A stretch of DNA of 64,000 bases from Gordius sp. MW1. Lineage: Eukaryota; Nematomorpha; Gordioida; Gordea; Gordiidae. How positions within the stretch are numbered: position 1 is the first letter of the stretch; the number at the start of each line of letters is the position of its first letter. The position numbers were made by a program, and so were the translations under genes. The stretch lies in the NCBI GenBank assembly GCA_964036665.1, contig OZ038531.1, positions 13,330,168-13,394,167 of the forward strand, in the 5' to 3' direction. Under the pieces are notes generated by a model. The model did not search any database. It was not told the DNA's origin and worked only from the letters and a program-made list of their open reading frames with translations. This document shows positions 36,679 to 48,009 of this stretch, piece by piece.

Positions 36679-39426
36679 CAACGTGAGTGCTTAATTTTTG
36701 AAAACTGCTCTATGCGATTATGATTTCAAAGTAATAGTTTTCTGATTCTGATAAATTTTTACTTTTTATCATGGAAACCACGTGTGAAAACGACAACTTT
36801 CATCGGATGAATACGGTTCAAAGAAAAATATGTAAAAAATTTAGAGGTAAAATATTTATTTTTTTCGATTCTATGTGAAAGAGCATGAAAATATATATAA
36901 AAGTAAGCCAATTTGAGAATCCTATTATCCTCGATTGACTTCCGAAAAGAGGTTTTAAGCTGCGAGAACTATCATTTTGACAAAAGACAACGTTTTATAG
37001 TTGCGAAGTTTGTTGTATCGCAACGTGAGTGCTTAATTTTTGAAAATGGCTCTATGCGATCATGATTTCAAAGTAATAGTTTTCAGATTCTGATAAATTT
37101 TTACTTGGGATCATAGAAACCACGTCTTAAAACGACAACTTTCATCGGATGAATACGGTTCAAAGAAAAATATGTAAAAAATTTTGAGGTAAAAATATTT
37201 ATTTTTTTCGATTCTATGTGAAAGAGCGTAAAAAAATATATAAAAGTAAGCCAATTTGAGAATCCTATTATCCTCGATTGACTTCCGCAAAGAGGTTTTA
37301 AGCTGCGAGAACTATCATTTTGACAAAAGACAACGTTTTATTGTTGCGATTAGTTTGTTGTATCGCAACGTGAGTGCTTAGTTTTTCAAAAATGCATTAT
37401 GTGATCATGATTTCAAAGTAATAGTTTTCAGATTCTGATAAATTTTTACTTGGGATCATAGAAACCATGTCTGAAAACGACACCTTTCATCGGATGCATA
37501 CGGTAGAAAGAAAAATATGTGAAAATTTTGAGGTAAAAATATTAATTTTTTTCGATTCTATGTAAAAGAGCATGAAAAAATATATAAAAGTAAGCCAATT
37601 CGAGAATCCTATTATCCTCGATTTACTTCCGAAAAGAGGTTTTAAGCTGCGAGAACTATCATTTTGACAAAAGACAACGTTTTATTGTTGCGATTAGTTT
37701 GTTGTATCGCAACGTGAGTGCTTAATTTTTGAAAATGGCTCTATGCGATCATGATTTCAAAGTAATAGTTTTCAGATTCTGATAAATTTTTACTTGGGAT
37801 CATAGAAACCACGTCTGAAAACGACAACTTTCATCGGATGAATACGGTTCAAAGAATGTGAAAAATTTTAAGGTAAAAATATTTATTTTTTTCGATTCTA
37901 TGTGAAAGAGCGTAAAAAAATATATAAAAGTAAGCCAATTTGAGAATCCTATTATCCTCGATTGACTTCCGCAAAGAGGTTTTAAGCTGCGAGAACTATC
38001 ATTTTGACGAAAGACAACGTTTTATTTTTGCGATTAGTTTGTTGTATCGCAACGTGAGTGCTTAATTTTTGAAAATGGCTCTATGCGATCATGATTTCAA
38101 AGTAATAGTTTTCAGATTCTGATAAATTTTTACTTGGGATCATAGAAACCACGTCTGAAAACGACAACTTTCATCGGATGAATACGGTTCAAAGAAAAAT
38201 ATTTGAAAAATTTTGAGGTAAAAATATTTATTTTTTTCGATTCTATGTGAAAGAGCATGAAAAAATATATAAAAGTAAGTCAATTTGAGAATCCTATTAT
38301 CCTCGATTGACTTCTGAAAAGAGGTTTTAAGCTGCGAGAACTATCATTTTGACAAAAGACAACGTTTTATTGTTGCGATTAGTTTGTTGTATCGCAACGT
38401 GAGTGCTTAATTTTTGAAAACTGCTCTATGCGATTATGATTTCAAAGTAATAGTTTTCTGATTCTGATAAATTTTTACTTTTTATCATGGAAACCACGCC
38501 TGAAAACGACAACTTTCATCGGATGAATACGGTTCAAAGAAAAATATGTAAAAAATTTAGAGGTAAAATATTTATTTTTTTCGATTCTATGTGAAAGAGC
38601 ATGAAAATATATATAAAAGTAAGCCAATTTGAGAATCCTATTATCCTCGATTGACTTCCGAAAAGAGGTTTTAAGCTGCGAGAACTATCATTTTGACAAA
38701 AGACAACGTTTTATAGTTGCGATTAGGTTGTTGTATCGCAACGTGAGTGCTTAATTTTTGAAAATGGCTCTATGCGATCATGATTTCAAAGTAATAGTTT
38801 TCAGATTCTGATAAATTTTTACTTGGGATCATAAAAACCACGTCTGAAAACGACAACTTTCATCGGATGAATACGGTTCAAAGAAAAATATGTGAAAAAT
38901 TTTAAGGTAAAAATATTTATTTTTTTCGATTCTATGTAAAAGAGCGTAAAAAAATATATAAAAGTAAGCCAATTTGAGAATCCTATTATCCTCGATTGAC
39001 TTCCGCAAAGAGGTTTTAAGCTGCGAGAACTATCATTTTGACGAAAGACAACGTTTTATTTTTGCGATTAGTTTGTTGTATCGCAACGTGAGTGCTTAAT
39101 TTTTCAAAAATGCACTATGCGATCATGATTTTAAAGTAATAGTTTTCTGATTCTGATAAATTTTTACTTTTTATCGTCGAAACCACGTCTGAAAACGACA
39201 ACTTTAATCGGATGCATACGGTAGAAAGAAAAATATGTGAAAAATTTTGAGGTAAAAATATTAATTTTTTTCGATTCTATGTGAAAGGCATGAAAAAATA
39301 TATAAAAGTAAGCCAATTTGAGAATCCTATTATCCTCGATTGACTTCTGAAAAGAGGTTTAAGCTGCGAGAACTATCATTTTGACAAAAGACAACGTTTT
39401 ATTGTTGCGATTAGTTTGTTGTATCG
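36679..39426 (+). repeat. Eight-monomer block, copy 2
   Basis: Monomer starts are 36679 (342 bp), 37021, 37366, 37710 (340 bp), 38050, 38395, 38739 and 39084. Types are 2,3,4,3,3,2,3,1, matching 32201-34955 member by member. Copy-specific changes include the loss of five bases at about 37856 (CAAAGAATGTG), ATATTTGAAAAA near 38200, CATAAAAACC near 38831 and a two-base shorter last member. The copy therefore predates these local mutations. Confidence 0.9.
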
Positions 39427-40458
39427 CAACGTGAGTGCTTAATTTTTGAAAACTGCTCTATGCGATTATGATTTCAAAGTAATAGTTTTCTGATTCTGAT
39501 AAATTTTTACTTTTTATCATGGAAACCACGTGTGAAAAGACAACTTTCATCGGATGAATACGGTTCAAAGAAAAATATGTAAAAAATTTAGAGGTAAAAT
39601 ATTTATTTTTTTCGATTCTATGTGAAAGAGCATGAAAATATATATAAAAGTAAGCCAATTTGAGAATCCTATTATCCTCGATTGACTTCCGAAAAGAGGT
39701 TTTAAGCTGCGAGAACTATCATTTTGACAAAAGACAACGTTTTATTGTTGCGATTAGTTTGTTGTATCGCAACGTGAGTGCTTAATTTTTGAAAACTGCT
39801 CTATGCGATTATGATTTCAAAGTAATAGTTTTCTGATTCTGATAAATTTTTACTTTTTATCATAGAAACCACGTCTTAAAACGACAACTTTCATCGGATG
39901 AATACGGTTCAAAGAAAAATATGTGAAAAATTTTGAGGTAAAAATATTTATTTTTTTCGATTCTATGTGAAAGAGCGTAAAAAAATGTATAAAAGTAAGC
40001 CAATTTGAGAATCCTATTATCCTCGATTGACTTCCGCAAAGAGGTTTTAAGCTGCGAGAACTATCATTTTGACAAAAGACAACGTTTTATTGTTGCGATT
40101 AGTTTGTTGTATCGCAACGTGATTGCTTAGTTTTTCAAAAATGCATTATGTGATCATGATTTCAAAGTAATAGTTTTCAGATTCTGATAAATTTTTACTT
40201 GGGATCATAGAAACCATGTCTGAAAACGACACCTTTCATCGGATGCATACGGTAGAAAGAAAAATATGTGAAAATTTTGAGGTAAAAATATTAATTTTTT
40301 TCGATTCTATGTAAAAGAGCATGAAAAAATATATAAAAGTAAGCCAATTCGAGAATCCTATTATCCTCGATTTACTTCCGAAAAGAGGTTTTAAGCTGCG
40401 AGAACTATCATTTTGACAAAAGACAACGTTTTATTGTTGCGATTAGTTTGTTTTATCG
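39427..40458 (+). repeat. Third partial iteration of the 2-3-4 start of the eight-monomer block
   Basis: Monomer starts are 39427 (343 bp), 39770 and 40115, types 2, 2/3 chimera, 4. CACGTGTG, CACGTCTTAAAAC and CAATTCGAG occur in the same order as in the first three members at 32201 and 36679. The middle member has a type 2 head with TTTATCATAG and then the CGTCTT body of the type 3 member, so it was rebuilt by recombination or conversion. Its TATA-like motif is altered to TGTATAAAAG near 39986. Confidence 0.82.
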
Positions 40459-42172
40459 CAACGTGAGTGCTTAATTTTTCAAAAATGCACTATGCGATCA
40501 TGATTTTAAAGTAATAGTTTTCTGATTCGGACAAATTTTTACTTTTTATCATCGAAACCACGTCTGAAAACGACAACTTTCATCGGATGCATACGGTTGA
40601 AAGAAAAATATGTGAAAAATTTTGAGGTAAAAATATTTATTTTTTTCGATTCTATGTGAAAGAGCATGAAAAAATATATAAAAGTAAGCCAATTTGAGAA
40701 TCCTATTATCCTCGATTGACTTCTGAAAAGAGGTTTTAAGCTGCGAGAACTATCATTTTGACAAAAGAGAACGTTTTATTGTTGCGATTAGTTTGTTGTA
40801 TCGCAACGTGAGTGCTTAATTTTTGAAAACTGCTCTATGCGATTATGATTTCAAAGTAATAGTTTTCTGATTCAGATAAATTTTTACTTTTTATCATAGA
40901 AACCACGTCTGAAAACGACAACTTTCATCGGATGAATACGGTTCAAAGAAAAATATGTGAAAAATTTAGAGGTAAAATATTTATTTTTTTCGATTCTATG
41001 TGAAAGAGCATGAAAAAATATATAAAAGTAAGCCAATTTGAGAATCCTATTATCCTCGATTGACTTCCGAAAAGAGGTTTTAAGCTGCGAGAACTATTAT
41101 TTTGACAAAAGACAACGTTTTATAGTTGCGATTAGTTTGTTGTATCGCAACGTGAGTGCTAAATTTTGGAAAATGGCTCTATGCGATCATGATTTCAGAG
41201 TAATAGTTTTCAGATTCTGATAAATTTTTACTTGGGATCATAGAAACCACGTCTGAAAACGACAACTTTCATCGGATGAATACGGTTCAAACAAAAATAT
41301 GTGAAAAAATTTTGAGGTAAAAATATTTATTTTTTTCGATATGTGAAAGAGCGTAAAAAAATATATAAAAGTAAGCCAATTTGAGAATCCTATTATCCTC
41401 GATTGACTTCCGCAAAGAGGTTTTAAGCTGCGCGAACTATCATTTTGACAAAAGACAACGTTTTATTGTTGCGATTAGTTTGTTGTATCGCAACGTGAGT
41501 GCTTAGTTTTTCAAAAATGCATTATGTGATCATGATTTCAAAGTAATAGTTTTCAGATTCTGATAAATTTTTACTTGGGATCATAGAAACCATGTCTGAA
41601 AACGACACCTTTCATCGGATGCATACGGTAGAAAGAAAAATATGTGAAAAATTTTGAGGTAAAAATATTTATTTTTTTCGATTCTATGTAAAAGAGCGTA
41701 AAAAAATATATAAAAGTAAGCCAATTTGAGAATCCTATTATCCTCGATTGACTTCCGCAAAGAGGTTTTAAGCTGCGAGAACTATCATTTTGACAAAAGA
41801 CAACGTTTTATTTTTGCGATTAGTTTGTTGTATCGCAACGTGAGTGCTTAATTTTTCAAAAATGCACTATGCGATCATGATTTTAAAGTAATAGTTTTCT
41901 GATTCTGATAAATTTTTACTTGGGATCATAGAAACCATGTCTGAAAACGACACCTTTCATCGGATGCATACGGTAGAAATGTGAAAAATTTTGAGGTAAA
42001 AATATTTATTTTTTTCGATTCTATGTAAAAGAGCGTAAAAAAATATATAAAAGTAAGCCAATTTGAGAATCCTATTATCCTCGATTTACTTCCGAAAAGA
42101 GGTTTTAAGCTGCGAGAACTATCATTTTGACAAAAGACAACGTTTTATTGTTGCGATTAGTTTGTTTTATCG
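40459..42172 (+). repeat. Five-monomer duplication, copy 1
   Basis: Monomer starts are 40459, 40804, 41148 (343 bp), 41491 and 41836 (337 bp), types 1,2,3,4,1. The order is repeated at 42173-43897 with offset 1,714 bp, becoming 1,717 after a 3-base loss (TTCGATATGTG at 41337). Shared marks are GTTTTATCGC at the junction, AAAAGAGAACG, GATTCAGATAAA, GAACTATTATTTTG, GCTAAATTTTGG and GCGCGAACTATC. The block resembles 16348-17727. Confidence 0.9.
41836..42172 (+). repeat. 337-bp chimeric monomer (type 1 head, type 4 body)
   Basis: The head reads TGCACTATGCG with TTTTAAAG (type 1). The text then switches, between about 41,895 and 41,920, to GGGATCATAG, CATGTCTG and GACACC (type 4). An 8-base loss leaves GGTAGAAATGTGAAAA near 41973, removing the AGAAAAAT segment. 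Its counterpart at 43553 keeps the type 1 body, so the switch happened after or during the 5-monomer duplication. Confidence 0.85.
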
Positions 42173-43897
42173 CAACGTGAGTGCTTAATTTTTCAAAAAT
42201 GCACTATGCGATCGTGATTTTAAAGTAATAGTTTTCTGATTCTGACAAATTTTTACTTTTTATCATCGAAACCACGTCTGAAAACGACAACTTTCATCGG
42301 ATGCATACGGTTGAAAGAAAAATATGTGAAAAATTTTGAGGTAAAAATATTTATTTTTTTCGATTCTATGTGAAAGAGCATGAAAAAATATATAAAAGTA
42401 AGCCAATTTGAGAATCCTATTATCCTCGATTGACTTCTGAAAAGAGGTTTTAAGCTGCGAGAACTATCATTTTGACAAAAGAGAACGTTTTATTGTTGCG
42501 ATTAGTTTGTTGTATCGCAACGTGAGTGCTTAATTTTTGAAAACTGCTCTATGCGATTATGATTTCAAAGTAATAGTTTTCTGATTCAGATAAATTTTTA
42601 CTTTTTATCATAGAAACCACGTCTGAAAACGACAACTTTCATCGGATGAATACGGTTCAAAGAAAAATAAGTGAAAAATTTAGAGGTAAAATATTTATTT
42701 TTTTCGATTCTATGTGAAAGAGCATGAAAAAATATATAAAAGTAAGCCAATTTGAGAATCCTATTATCCTCGATTGACTTCCGAAAAGAGGTTTTAAGCT
42801 GCGAGAACTATTATTTTGACAAAAGACAACGTTTTATAGTTGCGATTAGTTTGTTGTATCGCAACGTGAGTGCTAAATTTTGGAAAATGGCTCTATGCGA
42901 TCATGATTTCAGAGTAATAGTTTTCAGATTCTGATAAATTTTTACTTGGGATCATAGAAACCACGTCTGAAAACGACAACTTTCATCGGATGAATACGGT
43001 TCAAACAAAAATATGTGAAAAAATTTTGAGGTAAAAATATTTATTTTTTTCGATTCTATGTGAAAGAGCGTAAAAAAATATATAAAAGTAAGCCAATTTG
43101 AGAATCCTATTATCCTCGATTGACTTCCGCAAAGAGGTTTTAAGCTGCGCGAACTATCATTTTGACAAAAGACAACGTTTTATTGTTGCGATTAGTTTGT
43201 TGTATCGCAACGTGAGTGCTTAGTTTTTCAAAAATGCATTATGTGATCATGATTTCAAAGTAATAGTTTTCAGATTCTGATAAATTTTTACTTGGGATCA
43301 TAGAAACCATGTCTGAAAACGACACCTTTCATCGGATGCATACGGTAGAAAGAAAAATATGTGAAAAATTTTGAGGTAAAAATATTTATTTTTTTCGATT
43401 CTATGTAAAAGAGCGTAAAAAAATATATAAAAGTAAGCCAATTTGAGAATCCTATTATCCTCGATTGACTTCCGCAAAGAGGTTTTAAGCTGCGAGAACT
43501 ATCATTTTGACAAAAGACAACGTTTTATTTTTGCGATTAGTTTGTTGTATCGCAACGTGAGTGCTTAATTTTTCAAAAATGCACTATGCGATCATGATTT
43601 TAAAGTAATAGTTTTCTGATTCTGATAAATTTTTACTTTTTATCATCGAAACCACGTCTGAAAACGACAACTTTCATCGGATGCATACAGTTCAAAGAAA
43701 AATATGTGAAAAATTTAGAGGTTAAATATTTATTTTTTTCGATTCTATGTGAAAGAGCATGAAATAATATACAAAAGTAAGCCAATTTGAGAATCCTATT
43801 ATCCTCGATTTACTTCCGAAAAGAGGTTTTAAGCTGCCAGAACTATTCATTTTGACAAAAGACAACGTTTTATTGTTGCGATTAGTTTGTTGTATCA
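42173..43897 (+). repeat. Five-monomer duplication, copy 2
   Basis: Monomer starts are 42173, 42518, 42862, 43208 and 43553, types 1,2,3,4,1. It is nearly the same as 40459-42172 until about 43,635. There copy 2 has the TTTATCATCG body and AATAATATACAAAAG, whereas copy 1 switches to a type 4 body (GGGATCATAG, CATGTCTG, GACACC). Small private differences include GATCGTGATT near 42210 and AAAAATAAGTG near 42665. Confidence 0.88.
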
Positions 43898-46310
43898 CAA
43901 AGTGAGTGCTTAATTTTTGAAAACTGCTCTATGCGATTATGATTTCAAAGTAATAGTTTTCTGATTCTGATAAATTTTTACTTTTTATCATGGAAACCAC
44001 GTCTGAAAACGACAACTTTCATCGGATGAATACGGTTCAAAGAAAAATATGTAAAAAATTTAGAGGTAAAATATTTATTTTTTTCGATTCTATGTGAAAG
44101 AGCATGAAAATATATATAAAAGTAAGCCAATTTGAGAATCCTATTATCCTCAATTGACTTCCGAAAAGAGGTTTTAAGCTGCGAGAACTATCATTTTGAC
44201 AAAAGACAACGTTTTATAGTTGCGATTAGTTTGTTGTATCGCAACGTGAGTGCTTAATTTTTGAAAATGGCTCTATGCGATCATGATTTCAAAGTAATAG
44301 TTTTCAGATTCTGATAAATTTTTACTTGGGATCATAGAAACCACGTCTGAAAACGACAACTTTCATCGGATGAATACGGTTCAAAGAAAAATATGTGAAA
44401 AATTTTAAGGTAAAAATATTTGTTTTTTTCGATTCTATGTGAAAGAGCGTAAAAAAATATATAAAAGTAAGCCAATTTGAGAATCCTATTATCCTCGATT
44501 GACTTCCGCAAAGAGGTTTTAAGCTGCGAGAACTATCATTTTGACGAAAGACAACGTTTTATTTTTGCGGTTTTTTGTATCGCAACGTGAGTGCTTAATT
44601 TTTCAAAAATGCATTATGTGATCAAGATTTCAAAGTAATAGTTTTCAGATTCTGATAAATTTTTACTTGGGATCATAGAAACCATGTCTGAAAACGACAC
44701 CTTTCATCGGATGCATACGGTAGAAAGAAAAATATGTGAAAAATTTTGAGGTAAAAATATTTATTTTTTTCGATTCTATGTAAAAGAGCATGAAAAAATA
44801 TATAAAAGTAAGCCAATTCGAGAATCCTAATATCCTCGATTTACTTCCGAAAGGAGGTTTTAAGCTGCGCTAACTATCATTTTGACAAAAGACAACGTTT
44901 TATTTTTGCGATTAGTTTGTTGTATCTCAACGTGAGTGCTTAATTTTTCAAAAATGCACTATGCGATCATGATTTTAAAGTAATAGTTTTCTGATTCTGA
45001 TAAATTTTTACTTTTTATCATCGAAACCACGTCTGAAAACGACAACTTTCATCGGATGCATACGGTTGAAAGAAAAATATGTGAAAAATTTTCAGGTAAA
45101 AATATTTATTTTTTTCGATTCTATGTGAAAGAGCATGAAAAAATATATAAAAGTAAGCCAATTTGAGACTCCTATTATCCTCGATTTACTTCCGAAAAGA
45201 GGTTTTAAGCTGCCAGAACTATTCATTTTGACAAAAGACAACGTTTTATTGTTGCGATTAGTTTGTTGTATCACAACGTGAGTGCTTACTTTTTGAAAAC
45301 TGCTCTATGCGATTATGATTTCAAAGTAATAGTTTTCAGATTCTGATAAATTTTTACTTGGGATCATAGAAACCACGTCTGAAAACGACAACTTTCATCG
45401 GATAAATACGGTTCAAAGAAAAATATGTGAAATATTTTGAGGTAAAAATATTTATTTTTTTCGATTCTATGTGAAAGAGCGTAAAAAAATATATAAAAGT
45501 AAGCCAATTTGAGAATCCTATTATCCTCGATTGACTTCCGCAAAGAGGTTTTAATCTGCGAGAACTATCATTTTGACAAAAGACAACGTTTTATAGTTGC
45601 GATTAGTTTGTTGTATCGCAACGTGAGTGCTTAGTTTTTCAAAAATGCATTATGTGATCATGATTTCAAAGTAATAGTTTTCAGATTCTGATAAATTTTT
45701 ACTTGGGATCATAGAAACCATGTCTGAAAACGACACCTTTCATCGGATGCATACGGTAGAAAGAAAAATATGTGAAAAATTTTGAGGTAAAAATATTTAT
45801 TTTTTTCGATTCTATGTGAAAGAGCGTAAAAAAATATATAAAAGTAAGCCAATTTGAGAATCCTATTATCCTCGATTGACTTCCGCAAAGAGGTTTTAAG
45901 CTGCGAGAACTATCATTTTGACAAAAGACAACGTTTTATTGTTGCGATTAGTTTGTTGTATCGCAACGTGAGTGCTTAGTTTTTCAAAAATGCATTATGT
46001 GATCATGATTTCAAAGTAATAGTTTTCAGATTCTGATAAATTTTTACTTGGGATCATAGAAACCATGTCTGAAAACGACACCTTTCATCGGATGAATACG
46101 GTTGAAAGAAAAATATGTGAAAAATTTTGAGGTAAAAATATTTTTATTTTTTTTGATTCTATGTGAAAGAGCATAAAAAAATATATAAAAGTAAGCCAAT
46201 TTGAGAATCCTATTATCCTCAATTGACTTCTGAAAAGAGGTTTTAAGCTGCGAGAACTATCATTTTGACAAAAGACAACGTTTTATTGTTGCGATTAGTT
46301 TGTTGTATCG
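43898..46310 (+). repeat. Array zone Q: contains a 27.2-kb-distant copy of zone G
   Basis: Monomer starts are 43898, 44242 (341 bp), 44583, 44928, 45274, 45619 and 45964 (347 bp). Types are 2,3,4,1,2,4,4. 44583-45963 matches 17383-18763 monomer for monomer at offset 27,200. The junction before 44583 reads GCGGTTTTTTGTATCG, a 4-base loss that breaks the inverted repeat. This may mark where the copied block joins. Confidence 0.87.
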
Positions 46311-46642
46311 CAACGTGAGTGCTTAATTTTTGAAAACTGCTCTATGCGATTATGATTTCAAAGTAATAGTTTTCTGATTCTGATAAATTTTTACTTTTTA
46401 TCATGGAAACCACGTCTGAAAACGACAACTTTCATCGGATGAATACGGTTCAATGTGAAAAATTTAGAGGTAAAATATTTATTTTTTTCGATTCTATGTG
46501 AAAGAGCATGAAAAAATATATAAAAGTAAGCCAATTTGAGAATCCTATTATCCTCGATTGACTTCCGAAAAGTTTTAAGCTGCGAGAACTATCATTTTGA
46601 CAAAAGACAACGTTTTATAGTTGCGATTAGTTTGTTGTATCG
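46311..46642 (+). repeat. 332-bp monomer with two linked deletions
   Basis: Two losses distinguish it. GGTTCAATGTGAAAAATTTAG lacks most of the usual AAGAAAAATA near 46453, and CCGAAAAGTTTTAAGC lacks GAGG near 46571. The same pair occurs at 47333, 53178 and 53855, so all four descend from one doubly deleted ancestor. The body is the type 2, TTTATCATGG form. It ends with a TATAGTTGCG tail. Confidence 0.9.
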
Positions 46643-47332
46643 CAACGTGAGTGCTTAATTTTTGAAAACTGCTCTATGCGATTATGATTTCAAAGTAATA
46701 GTTTTTAGATTCTGATAAATTTTTACTTGGGATCATAGAAACCACGTCTGAAAACGACAACTTTCATCGGATGAATACGGTTCAAAGAAAAATATGTGAA
46801 ATATTTTGAGGTAAAAATATTTTTTTTTTTAGATTCTATGTGAAAGAGCATCAAAAAATATATAAAAGTAAGCCAATTTGAGAATCCTATTATCCTCGAT
46901 TGACTTCTGAAAAGAGGTTTTAAGCTGCGAGAACTATCATTTTGACAAAAGACAACGTTTTATTGTTGCGATTAGTTTGTTGTATCGCAACGTGAGTGCT
47001 TAATTTTTGAAAACTGCTCTATGCGATTATGATTTCAAAGTAATAGTTTTTAGATTCTGATAAATTTTTACTTGGGATCATAGAAACCACGTCTGAAAAC
47101 GACAACTTTCATCGGATGAATACGGTTCAAAGAAAAATATGTGAAATATTTTGAGGTAAAAATATTTATTTTTTTCGATTCTATGTGAAAGAGCGTAAAA
47201 AAATATATAAAAGTAAGCCAATTTGAGAATCCTATTATCCTCGATTGACTTCTGAAAAGAGGTTTTAAGCTGCGAGAACTATCATTTTGACAAAAGACAA
47301 CGTTTTATTGTTGCGATTAGTTTGTTGTATCG

Positions 47333-47664
47333 CAACGTGAGTGCTTAATTTTTGAAAACTGCTCTATGCGATTATGATTTCAAAGTAATAGTTTTCTGAT
47401 TCTGATAAATTTTTACTTTTTATCATGGAAACCACGTCTGAAAACGACAACTTTCATCGGATGAATACGGTTCAATGTGAAAAATTTAGAGGTAAAATAT
47501 TTATTTTTTTCGATTCTATGTGAAAGAGCATGAAAAAATATATAAAAGTAAGCCAATTTGAGAATCCTATTATCCTCGATTGACTTCCGAAAAGTTTTAA
47601 GCTGCGAGAACTATCATTTTGACAAAAGACAACGTTTTATAGTTGACATTAGTTTGTTGTATCG
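47333..47664 (+). repeat. 332-bp monomer, second copy
   Basis: The two deletions are the same as at 46311, found near 47475 and 47592. The copy lies three monomers (1,022 bp) after the first. Its terminal inverted repeat is altered to GTTGACATT near 47643. Confidence 0.9.
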
Positions 47665-48009
47665 CAACGTGAGTGCTTAATTTTTGAAAACTGCTCTATG
47701 CGATTATGATTTCAAAGTAATAGTTTTTAGATTCTGATAAATTTTTACTTGGGATCATAGAAACCACGTCTGAAAACGACAACTTTCATCGGATGAATAC
47801 GGTTCAAAGAAAAATATGTGAAATATTTTGAGGTAAAAATATTTATTTTTTTCGATTCGATGTGAAAGAGCATGAAAAAATATATAAAAGTAAGAAAATT
47901 TGAGAATCCTATTATCCTCGATTGACTTCTGAAAAGAGGTTTTAAGCTGCGAGAACTATCATTTTGACAAAAGACAACGTTTTATTGTTGCGATTAGTTT
48001 GTTGTATCG

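Larger units (their letters stand above)
46311..48009 (+). repeat. Array zone R: pure type 2 run with 332-bp monomers
   Basis: Monomer starts are 46311 (332 bp), 46643, 46988, 47333 (332 bp) and 47665; all heads are type 2. The full-length members carry GAAATATTTTGAGG. 46988-48009 matches 53510-54531 at offset exactly 6,522, including AGTAAGAAAATTTG in the last member. The 2,067-bp duplication therefore sits between two related flanks. Confidence 0.88.

Noticed and set aside
41038..41220. Plus-strand 60-codon open frame, repeated identically at 42752-42934
   Set aside because: It exists only because of the GCTAAATTTTGG variant monomer and its 1,714-bp duplicate. It is a short chance frame in satellite DNA.
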